Shown: positions 48,794 through 64,000 of the stretch, one piece after another | Layout of the letters: every line of letters starts with the position of its first letter | Numbering within the stretch: position 1 is the stretch's first letter | Assembly: GCA_022266195.1 (NCBI GenBank) | Contig: WHVY01000003.1 | Span: forward strand, 3,782,001 to 3,846,000 | Direction: 5' to 3' | DNA length: 64,000 bases | Source: Tetranychus cinnabarinus | Lineage: Eukaryota; Arthropoda; Arachnida; Trombidiformes; Tetranychidae | The notes under the pieces: generated by a model | The model's input: only the letters and a program-made list of their open reading frames with translations | Database searches by the model: none | What the model was told of the DNA's origin: nothing | Made by a program: the position numbers and the translations under genes

Positions 48794-51055
48794 TTAACCA
48801 GCCATCTGATTGAAAGGTTTCCCTACATCATTGTTCGTAACATAATAGTCATGATAATACATAAGAATGCATAAAGGTTGACCAATGATTAACGAAACCC
48901 AAACTGCAACATTTGCCCATTGAGGATATTTACTGAGATACTTGCTAACAAATGAAGCAAATGGTAACTGGGACAACATTCCGCAGAAAGCCCACATACG
49001 GAACATTTTCAGGGGAATTGAAACGAGATATTCGTGGAAAAACGCAGATACAAAAAACACAGTAGTCGATGCTTGACATTTGGTTAGTCCACGAGCGAGA
49101 AGAGGCTTGTATAAATGTCTTAGACACCATTTGTGAACGGGAATATTCCAATTTTGCCAGAAGTAATGAACTGAATCAGAGTTCCTGTTAGATTGAGTAG
49201 GAAGGAAAAGATGAAAATAAAATTTGAGAAGGAAATGGTACTGATAATGTGGTTTATGGGGAATGCACATTTATGAGAAATTAAATGTAAATCTGAACAA
49301 TTAAAGGGTCAAATACATACCACCAGTCTCTGTAAAATTCCCGATCAGCAAATCTCAACAATTCTCCAATAAAATTTAGACAGGAATGAAAATACCAATA
49401 AAAGAATAATAGCCATATTAAAAGATTTGGAACCTAAATAGAAAATATTTACAAGCATAATTAAAATTGATGAACAGAAGAGTTGAATTATGAATTATGG
49501 ATATGAATTAAGCGTTGTTTTATCGAAATTTTGTGATAGAGATCTTAGCAATGATCAATATTTTCGTAGCTTTAGAAGTGATTAACGATAATTCTTAGCT
49601 CAATTCGAAACTTACAGCTAACTTTAAAAGTCTTTCAAACATTTTAATGTAATTCATTTCCATTAGAGGCTTGAAAGAGTTGTGAATTGTTGGGACCATC
49701 CATTGCTGACACAATCCGAGAATTAGTTGTAAGAGTAAGAACTGAAATTGAAAGCAGAAGAAAACATTTATGTTAATACTTTTATCATTAATGTTCAAGG
49801 CTACCAAATATCTAATGAAAAATGGATGCATTTAATTACCATTTCAAATCCTCGACGGAGAAGAAACCTTTTGCGAATTCGTGCAGACCTTGGAAAATTG
49901 AGCTCATAACAAAGGGTTGGGGCAAACATGAAATAATAAATATCTCGGTAAGTTAAATTATCTGGATAAGAGATTCTAGGAGTAAAAACCTCTCCATCAG
50001 AAGATGTTGAAGAAGTATCTCCGTTGATTAACTTTTCATTAGCTGGGTCATTATGACTGAATGAACGAAACTGTCTCAAATTACCATGACTTCCGCTTCG
50101 AGAGAGTAGATTTTTATGAGGCTCACAACGACACCAATAACAGACCATATGATAAGAGATCAATTTCAACCATACAATAGCAACTAGTCCTAAAGCAAAG
50201 GAGCTACCAACTGGATGACAGTCAGCATTGAAAACAATACAAGGTGGAAGGACTAGAAGAGTCATCAAATTTCCACAGATTAGAATACAACCGGAGACTT
50301 CATTAAGCAACTGCGTTGAGAGTAAGAATTTTTCAATCCAGCAGGCAACAAGGATGAAAACATTTAGCCCAATAATTATTTGTATAGACGGTAATATAGT
50401 TGGATTAGCTAAAAAAGCCATCCATTGAAAGGGATCAACAAGTATTCCATACTTAAGTATATTTTCAAGTGCTACTCTAGAGTTCGAAAGAACCTGGAAA
50501 AAAAATATGAATCGATTAGAATCTTGAATTGATTAGAGCAGGTAGAATGGTTTGTCAAAAATAATAGGCATTTTTAATAACTTACCAAAAGAATTATGCA
50601 TAAATTAAGTAATCCTCTATAATTTGTATAATTGGACGTAGAGCTTAATAGAGAGTCCTTTGGTTCATGACACCTGACACAAAATAATAAAAATAATCAA
50701 TTTAAACAATCAGTACAATGAAAACTGTTACAGATGATTTTACATTGGATCAGGCGTTGAATTAAACCGCTCACAAGATAAATCTACATAGGCTTGGTTT
50801 TACACAAAATATATATTTCAATGCTTGTTATAGATTTACCTTTGACGGGATAAATTAGATTGGTGTTGGTTAGTAAATCTAAATTATAACTCACCTTATA
50901 ACTTCAGTTGATCTGTCCATTGGTGGTTCATTACTTTTAATTGTTCCGTTGGTGTTATCATCTACTGAAGTACCTTTTGAACCTTTCTTCTTATTATACC
51001 CAATCTGTTGTACATTTTGACTGGCAACTTTTGTATTCACTTTTATTGAGGTCAT
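48794..51055 (-). CDS. DGAT1: Diacylglycerol O-acyltransferase 1
   Basis: Exons, downwards: 51055-50895, 50673-50586, 50493-49840, 49741-49616, 49433-49321 and 49184-48794; 510 residues against 488 in human. Final step of triacylglycerol synthesis: acyl-CoA plus diacylglycerol, in the ER membrane. The polar N-terminal exon is followed by 'RCHEPKDSLLSSTSNYTNYR'-GLLN, 'ENILKYGILVDPFQW', 'SYPDNLTYRDIYYFMFAPTL', 'FPRSARIRKRFLLRR', 'QQWMVPTI', the acyltransferase motif 'FYRDWWN', 'YFWQNWNIPVHKWC', and 'SAFFHEYLVS' with the MBOAT catalytic His at about residue 430. Many hydrophobic segments. An acidic Ser/Thr loop ('NGDTSSTSSDGE') precedes 'SYPDN'. Its first exon, promoter side and most of intron 1 are duplicated in inverted orientation upstream of the divergent TTC39-like gene. 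Confidence 0.97.
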
Positions 51056-51256
51056 CTTTTGAAGGAAAACGGATGGCCAAAAGTTATCAATCAAGAAATG
51101 TAGATATTATGAGAGTTTGCACTAAATTAAAATCAAGCTTAAATTAAATGATTGGGCATTAGTAACAATGGAAAAATAAGTTGAGATTATTACTGAAGGA
51201 ATAAAAAATAAAAGTTGTTGTTGATGTTAATACAAAAACAAATGGCAAGATAAAGT
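50691..51256 (-). repeat. Left arm of inverted duplication (DGAT1 first exon and promoter)
   Basis: Holds DGAT1 exon 1, about 200 bp of 5' flank and most of intron 1, in DGAT1 orientation. It matches about 53435-54022 in the opposite orientation. The exon differs at 7 of 161 positions; the intron and flank differ more and carry indels. Similarity stops in intron 1 just before DGAT1 exon 2, and upstream near AATGGCAAGATAAAGTT. Confidence 0.88.
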
Positions 51257-51599
51257 TTAAGCAAAGAGGTAAGATATGAGATACAGTCACCATTGAGATA
51301 ATTGTAATAATAATCACCACATTGGAAATGGCTTATTTTCACTATCTCATTTTTATTTACAATTAACATATCTAAAAAAATGTAAACAAAACGATTCAGG
51401 GGTCGTTTAAAAAATGTGTGTATTCCAATGGAGACTGTACTGCAATCTACATTCTGTATTTGTTAGAGTTGGATCGACCACTTCATTCAGAAAGGCAAAG
51501 TTTATTACAGACATATTGGATAATAGGGTTTTCCTTGATAGATTTTTGGGTTTAAAGTTGAGCCATTTATGTTTTGATTAAAATTGATGCGTAATTTCA

Positions 51600-51690
51600 T
51601 CCACCTTCAGTGGTGCAGCAGTTAAGTGACATTAAACGCTTATGTAGTTTTGGTTCGAATCAAGTTTGGGGAAATTTTTATGATTTTTTT
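51600..51690 (+). other. Degenerate tRNA-like or SINE relic
   Basis: A box-A-like run (AGTGGTGCAGCAGTTAAG, about 51609) is followed ~43 bp later by GGTTCGAATCA (51652-51662), matching the Pol III box B in 10 of 11 positions, then by T-runs. The T-stem and acceptor stem do not pair well, so this is not a working tRNA. A tRNA-derived SINE head or tRNA relic is the better reading. Confidence 0.3.
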
Positions 51691-52149
51691 ATTAATTTTG
51701 ATTTTTAACTGTTTTAGCCGATTCCAGGGGCAATCCAAATCAATTATTTTTTTTCTTTTTCCAATAACAAAACTCACTGAAACCAGAATTGAATTGAATT
51801 GAATTAATCAAATCAGCCATAACTAACTCTCTGATTTTTTCTCCCAATCAACCTGAGTGAATAACACATAGCATTGTCAAAACCTGGACATCAACTAGAC
51901 CATCTTTCAAAACAGGAAAATCATACCAATTCAGAATCAATTGAACTCCAATGCAACTAAATTTTTGATTTGGATTTTTCACCAACCTGATATAATACCA
52001 AACTCATGAAAGCCATCTCATCACTTTATTTATATATTTACTCTCCCTAATAATTTAATTTTTGTCCAATTTTTTTTCACTTTTCAATTTAATTCAATTT
52101 AATTTAAGTCCCAACAATTGTAATTCAAACATTAATATCAATTGTATTA

Positions 52150-52387
52150 CAGTCATCGAGTTTTTTGTTTTGTTTGGAGTGCTGACATCTATGTGAACTA
52201 CAGGGGGAAGTAATTAAATCTTGTATTGAAACAATCAGTCTAACTCAATGATTCCCCCCTGTAGGGAAAAGGGTAAAAGACTAAAGGGGAATCACTCCCA
52301 TTTAAAATGCAAAATTTAATTACTTCCCCCTGTAGTTCACATAGATGTCAGCACTCCAAACAAAACAAAAAACTCGAGTGATGACTG
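52150..52387. mobile_element. MITE with ~80-bp inverted termini, 238 bp
   Basis: The left end starts CAGTCATCGAGTTTTTTG. The right end, reverse-complemented, starts CAGTCATCACTCGAGTTTTT and then matches for about 75 bp through GTGCTGACATCTATGTGAAC and ACAGGGGGAAGTAATTAAAT. The left flank is TA; the right flank is AA, so the target duplication is imperfect. No coding capacity. Confidence 0.7.
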
Positions 52388-53639
52388 AATTTCATTTTTG
52401 TAATCGGTCGTGGAAACTGTACCTGACAGTTCACCACGAGTGTAACTGTCCGGATTCACTCTTCATATGTTCGAGTGGATCTGTTTTGAGATTAGCGGTA
52501 ACCTTATTTCTGTAACAAGGTGCAATGAAATAAAAATGAAGCCATTAGAAAATTTTAAACGCAACTTTTTTCTTATTTTTTAATTTTCTCAACAAGTAAA
52601 AGTGGACTTATCTAGGACGTTACCTAACCTGATTTATTGAAAATTGGGTAATATTTTTATTTTCACCTCCCTTTTCAAGTCTTCAACTCTCCTAAACAGG
52701 TAAAAAGACTGATTTTCATTAAGCATCTAGTTAAGTAATGATAAAATCAGATGAAATAAAATTACGTGAGAGATTTTATTATTAGCAGTTTTGTATTTTG
52801 ATATTGTCATGGCTCAAAGGCATCAAAATAAACCTGTTTCAATGACAGAGACAATTAGAGACAAAAAAAAGGGTTTAAATTATTTAATTTTAATCCTAGT
52901 TACACTTTGAAAGATCAACAAAGCAATTATAAAATAATCTTCTGATGCTAAATCAGTAGCCATTAATGCTATTTGTAAGTCAATGAGGAGTTAATTCATG
53001 ATTATCCAAAAGCTACTTCATAATGTACAATAACAAAAGAAAGCTTTTCAACTGTTGAAAAGGTCACTCGGAAAGGTCATATTGGTAATGAGAATCAAAA
53101 GTCAGGATAAATCTTTTATCTGACCATTGATTAGTTAAATTGTAAGCAAATTGAACAGCTAAATTAATCAGAAATTAACATTAATGTTAAACCCCATTAT
53201 TGTCAATTTTGATCATAAACTTGCGCAGATGAATGGAAGCAAAAAAAAGTGAAAGCAAAAGATTCACTTTAATTTTGTTCGTTTGGTCGTTATTATCATC
53301 ATTATTATTGCTGTTGAACAAGTTTACTGTACAAATGGGAGACAAATAATCAAGTGAGATGATAAAGTGAGTAAAACGCGCTAAGTCAAGATATTCACAA
53401 TCATTTTATAGTTTATCAATGTTCAAATGACCTCAACTTTATCTTGCCATTTGTTTTTGTATTTGCCATCAACAACAACTTTTATTTTTTTATTCCTTCA
53501 GTGTTAATCTCAACTTATTTTTCCATTGTCTCTAATGCCCAATCATTTAATTTAAGCTTGATTTTAATTTAGTGCAAACTCTCATAATATCTACATTATC
53601 TTGATTGATAACCTTTGACCATCCGTTTCAATTCAAAAG

Positions 53640-59560
<5,921 letters not shown>

Positions 59561-62500
59561 TTCATAATTATTTTCTTATCTAAATTTTCGATATTTTTTA
59601 TTTCGAAATTGTGATAAAGACTTTCAAGTCCAAACTCCTATACTCAACTTTTTTTTCTTGTGACAATGAATCTCTCCGTGATATGCATAATTATTAAGCT
59701 GTGTAAACTTACATTCTCTTCAGTCGAGTTTGCAATTATCTGATTCTGATTAATTGTATTTTGTAAAAAGATTTATGATTGGACGATTTATCAACAATTT
59801 GTAAAACTTACCTTATGAAACTCATTATGGCTGGACCTAAAATGAGTGATTATGTCTTTCATCGGTTCATTGGGTTGTTAATTCTCAAGATATTGTATTG
59901 TTTTTATCTAAAATTTACCAAACTATTAAATTTTGGATTCTATTTTCACACTATATTCAGCTGCCAAACTAACTCCAACGCACTTCCAAGGAGGATTCTG
60001 ACTTTGACGTGATTCAAGGAATAAATTTCGATGAAATTTATAAACTGACATTTAGGTTACATGATAAATATCATTTTCAGTTATTGTAGGTAAAAGTAGC
60101 AGAAATTTAGAGATTGGTTTACAGAAGCTTTTAAGGCACTGCTGATTGATTGTTTATTACAAAGTTAATACAAAGTCAGGGTAATGAGGAAATTGCAAAA
60201 AAGTTTACAGCGTGAGAGGATGGTTCAGGATAAGAAATGTCGAATAGCGTTACAACGAAAAGCATTATGATAAATAAAGATACTAAAATGAAATTATTCA
60301 AAATCCTTACAGTTCTGTTTATTAATAATTCTGTCTGATGAAGACAGAAACTTTATTCTTCTACTTGTTTAACCGATAGTGAGTTTTACAAGCTTTAGAT
60401 GGCGTTGATATTAATTTCACAAAATATTAAAAGTTAGTGGATTTTGGCCTTTTTACCGCTAGTAAACCGTTTATTATTATATTTAAGCATTATCAATTAA
60501 GGAATAGTAGTTATCTCAGACTATGCAGTGGCCACAATCCTTACTCTAAAATGGATAATAGCGAGAAGAGTGAGAACGAATGTCTCTTATTTTTACGTCC
60601 TCTGTAATTTAACTATTATATTTAATATTATTATTAATACAAATCGTACCAGTTGATGTGCTTCCCTTGCCAGTTATATTACATTGTATTTTTAAATGAC
60701 AAGGGAAGTATTTCAATCGCTCCGAATTGACTCCGATATTTGTTGGGTAATTTAACTTGACTTACTAACAACAAACTCACTGTCTTATGAGTAGCATGAT
60801 GGGAACTTTTGAGAAACAGCATTTATCGTCTATTGGTATACATAGAGCAATTAGGTTTCATTGAATGTGCACATTGAGCCTTTTGTTTCACTCATTTTGT
60901 ATTGTACCCTCACTACCCAACTGGCATGTGAAAACATTGATTTTTGTTTTATTTTTTTAGTTTACCTTTCATTTGTTATCTAAAAGATTTTGGGAAAATG
61001 AAATGCTCACCATGCTTAATTGTTCAAACGATGAAAGAATGACTTTTATTTTGAGCGATTGAGACACTTTCCTTGTGATATTAACTGAGATTCTTGGTTG
61101 AATTGTTAACAACCGGATAGATCCTCAATGTTGGAAAACACCTTAAATAATCTTCGTCACAAAACCTTCATTGTAAATCTTTTAGGACAAAAAAAGCAAT
61201 ACTTAAATTACAGTATAATTATGTTGCTACCTTTTCCGTATTCCTCCTATTCAAAACGGTAAATCACTTTAACTGACCTCAATTCCACCAAATAATCTCA
61301 AAACGAAACTATTAAGGAAATAAAATGGACTCAAATAATACCAGAGAAGGTCATTCAAATGAATTTGTTGACCTTAAATTTTAATCGACTGTCTAATGCC
61401 TCCCAAAGTGTAAACCCAATCATTTCATGCTCAGGCTTTCCACTGCAGCTGAATGAAGGACATTTACATGTGTTGACCAATCGAAGTAGCAAAATTGTGA
61501 AAAATGAATCTAATTCAACCTTTTTTTCCTTAAAATTCCAAGTAATAATTTTTAGTAAATGATGAAAAATTGTTTACCAATCAGAAGAAAAGTCAATCAA
61601 AATTAGATTTAAATAATAAATTATTTGTTTAGTTTTGAAACATTGTTAAAATGTTGAACGAAAACGTTTAATTTCAGTGAAAATTTTTCGACAATCAAAG
61701 GTAATTATGATTAAAGTATGAACCTCTTATCATAATATTACTAATACTTCAAATTATCAATGCTGTCATTGACTTAGTAACGAAATTAGTTAGCCTGTAA
61801 AACTTTATCAAGCTACGGATATGAAGTTCTGAACAGAAAATAAAGTTGCTTGAAGACAAGATTTGTATTCAAGTTCAGCTTTTAGATGATTTTTGTTGAC
61901 CTTTTTTTGTAGTTGTCCAATTTTACATTTGACCAGTTTACGGTTTATCATGATAGGTAATCATGTTTAATTGTAACTGTTAAAAGGAAAGAAACAGATA
62001 ATTAAGTGAATCAATATGATTCCGCAGTTATTGTTGTTGGAAATTTTGGAAAGATGAGAAACAGCAAGTGATGTATAAATTTACATTTGAAAACATCCTT
62101 GTTAGCCTGACGATTTTAATTGTAGTTAAACTTGTTGACAGTTGTAGGTTAGAGTAACTTAATAGTTGACATTGTTGTTCATGATTTGCCCTTGAACTGA
62201 TCATCAACCATAAAAATCAATTGTCAATTGTTGGCTTTACACTCAACATTTACAACTAATAATGTAAAGTACATGTAAAGTAGATGTAAAACCAATGAGA
62301 CTTGGACTAGAACCAGAAAAAAGCACTCAACATTCATATTTGTTTTTTGGTTTGTTTAACTGGAGTCTGTGATTTGATTAAAAATAATTGTTTGACTCTG
62401 CTAACAACACTGGATTTAACTTGATAACTGGATAATGATGGTCATTTTTATCCTATTTTATCGTAATTTTGATTATCTTGATACATGAAATCTTATATTA

Positions 62501-63523
62501 GCTTAACAAGATATTTATATCAATCCTTTCACTCTTAATTTAAATGTGTTTATAGAATCGTTCAATCATTGAGTAAACAATTCAAGCATCAGAGTAAATA
62601 TAAACAATGATTCTAGTTTTGAGGCTCAATTTGTAAATAAAACCAGAAAAAATGGCCTGGGGTGATAATGAAATCGGGTAATCATATTTTATCCTAAATA
62701 AAATAATCATTTATTACGGGAGTTAATGGAAATTATTAGAGGAAACTAATGTGAATCATAAATCGCGCTTCAATGAAACCCAAAGGTTAGGCCAATCATG
62801 TTACCCAATATGGTAACCATTGGTACCTAAAGGTTTATCGGGTTAACAATGTTTTATCAAAAGTTTTAGGCCTAACTATTTAGATCTGTGAGATGACAAT
62901 TGAATTTTATTATTTAGATTTGGTAACAATTAGACAATATTGGACCCGATTGATGGAAACCAGGATTTTTGATTTTAAAGGATCAATGTCATTGAACTTG
63001 AAATGATTTTACTGTTTACCGTTGATGCTATCTATAGTTGTTTTGAATAGCTGTTCATTGTTTCCGTTGGATTTAAGATTAACTTGATTCTATCAATCAT
63101 TTGATTCCGTAGGATGGCCAAAAATGATAACGGATCTTTCAAAAAGAAAAGGAAAACAAAGGTAATTGGTGATAGATGATGATAAAAAGAAGGAGAATAC
63201 GATAATGAAAGGAGGAAGATGGTGAAAAAAGGAAAACAGAAACCAGAAGAAGGAACCAGTTTAAGGGAGGGATTTGATTAGAAAGCGAAGAAGATGAAAA
63301 AATTAAAAGAGAGAATTGAACTTGAAAAAAAGGAGAAGAAATCTGGTTGTTTTGATTTGAAAGTGTTCTGATTACTACATCATAATTAATCTGCACATCA
63401 GCATCATTTTCGCTGTGTCCTCTCGCCTCACCAGGACATTTTTGGGTCCAACTTGAGTGTTCATTGCTTTCTATCGTTTTCATCTCTATCAATACACATC
63501 TTTCATTATCTACAAACATCAAA
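59561..63523. other. Intergenic, nothing definite
   Basis: About 4 kb of AT-rich DNA 3' of TTC39. A short inverted motif around CTTCCCTTGCCAG (60661) and GACAAGGGAAG (about 60699) is present. The stretch 63180-63340 is purine-rich. No coding exon or RNA gene recognised. Confidence 0.4.
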
Positions 63524-63565
63524 ATGCCTCCATTTGCAGCGGATTCATCACTTCCGTCTTCCTTG
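63524..63565 (+). CDS. Possible first coding exon of a gene leaving the window
   Basis: ATG in good context (CATCAAAATG) opens 'MPPFAADSSLPSSL' and ends at a strong donor, CCTTG|GTAAGTC (63565/63566). Upstream lies a pyrimidine-rich stretch (63410-63520) that could be a 5' leader. The rest of the gene would be beyond the window, and no acceptor inside the remaining 430 bp is convincing. Product unknown. Confidence 0.3.
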
Positions 63566-64000
63566 GTAAGTCACAATCTCTACCCATTATATCTTAACCC
63601 ATCAGTGCTCACCACACATTTAACAGACCAAATGATTCCAGAATTTCAGAATCAGCCATAAAATCTCTAAACTTAGCAGTTTAGGTCATTTATTTTGCCA
63701 AATTAAAACTATCATTTATTGATAATTATTCATTATGAATCTGTTTTGATTGCTGAAACATTTTTAGTTGAGCTTGGACCTAATAAGAGTTGAATTTACA
63801 ATTGGCAAAATAAACGCGCCCAACCTGGTAGTTCATCAACTAGTACTCCTGATTGACTAAATTAACCTGTTCAAATTTCATGTAAACCAATATTTCAAGT
63901 GAAAATAAAACACCAACTCCAATTTTATTAACATGTTCAGTGGTTCTAGCCTCATGCATTCTTATTCACATGTTTATTTTGACAAGGTTGACAATGATTA

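Larger units (their letters stand above)
51257..53434. other. Spacer between the two inverted arms
   Basis: About 2.2 kb of AT-rich DNA between the divergent promoters. It contains a 238-bp MITE (52150-52387) and a degenerate tRNA-like stretch near 51600-51690. No coding exon recognised. Confidence 0.5.

Overview
The window is eukaryotic nuclear DNA from an animal. It is AT-rich, with short GT..AG introns (mostly about 60-300 bp, a few of several kb) and single-copy metazoan genes. The best guess is a spider mite (Tetranychus or a close relative). The clue is a UDP-glycosyltransferase with no signal peptide and no C-terminal membrane anchor, the bacterial-type UGT family known from spider mites. 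The collagen IX, DGAT1, INPP5A, TEX2 and EEF1A homologues fit an arthropod. The species call is inference. I rebuilt all gene models by hand from splice sites, phase and recalled family similarity.

Layout. 1-3,846 (-): TEX2-like SMP-domain lipid-transfer protein, cut by the window start. 4,788-5,085 (+): small two-exon orphan ORF. 6,829-7,511 (-): decayed C2H2 zinc-finger gene. 8,751-10,193 (+): bacterial-type UGT. 11,832-19,972 (+): secreted Ser/Gln/Gly-rich protein with a 4.6 kb intron. 21,834-23,475 (+): EEF1A. 25,237-26,392 (+): small Cys-rich secreted protein. 26,644-33,316 (-): collagen alpha-1(IX)-like chain, 17 exons; its introns hold a Tc1/mariner-type MITE and a ~1.6 kb near-palindrome. 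34,351-35,641 (-): FBXO22. 36,744-37,412 (-): RAP1. 37,745-38,276: foldback element with an 8-bp target duplication. 39,295-39,589 (-): small two-exon ORF. 40,168-47,655 (-): INPP5A with a long C-terminal extension and CAAX box. 48,794-51,055 (-): DGAT1. 53,640-59,560 (+): TTC39-like protein. 63,524-63,565 (+): possible first exon of a gene leaving the window.

The most striking structure is at DGAT1/TTC39. The DGAT1 promoter region, first exon and most of intron 1 (about 50,691-51,256) are duplicated in inverted orientation at about 53,435-54,022. The copied exon keeps its start codon, reading frame and splice donor, and joins in phase to the next exon of the TTC39-like gene. The two divergent genes thus appear to encode nearly the same 53-residue N-terminus and to share related promoters. 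It looks like first-exon and promoter capture by inverted duplication.

Several genes concern lipids or membranes (TEX2, DGAT1, TTC39, INPP5A), but nothing suggests an operon-like unit. Apart from the DGAT1/TTC39 pair the genes look independent.
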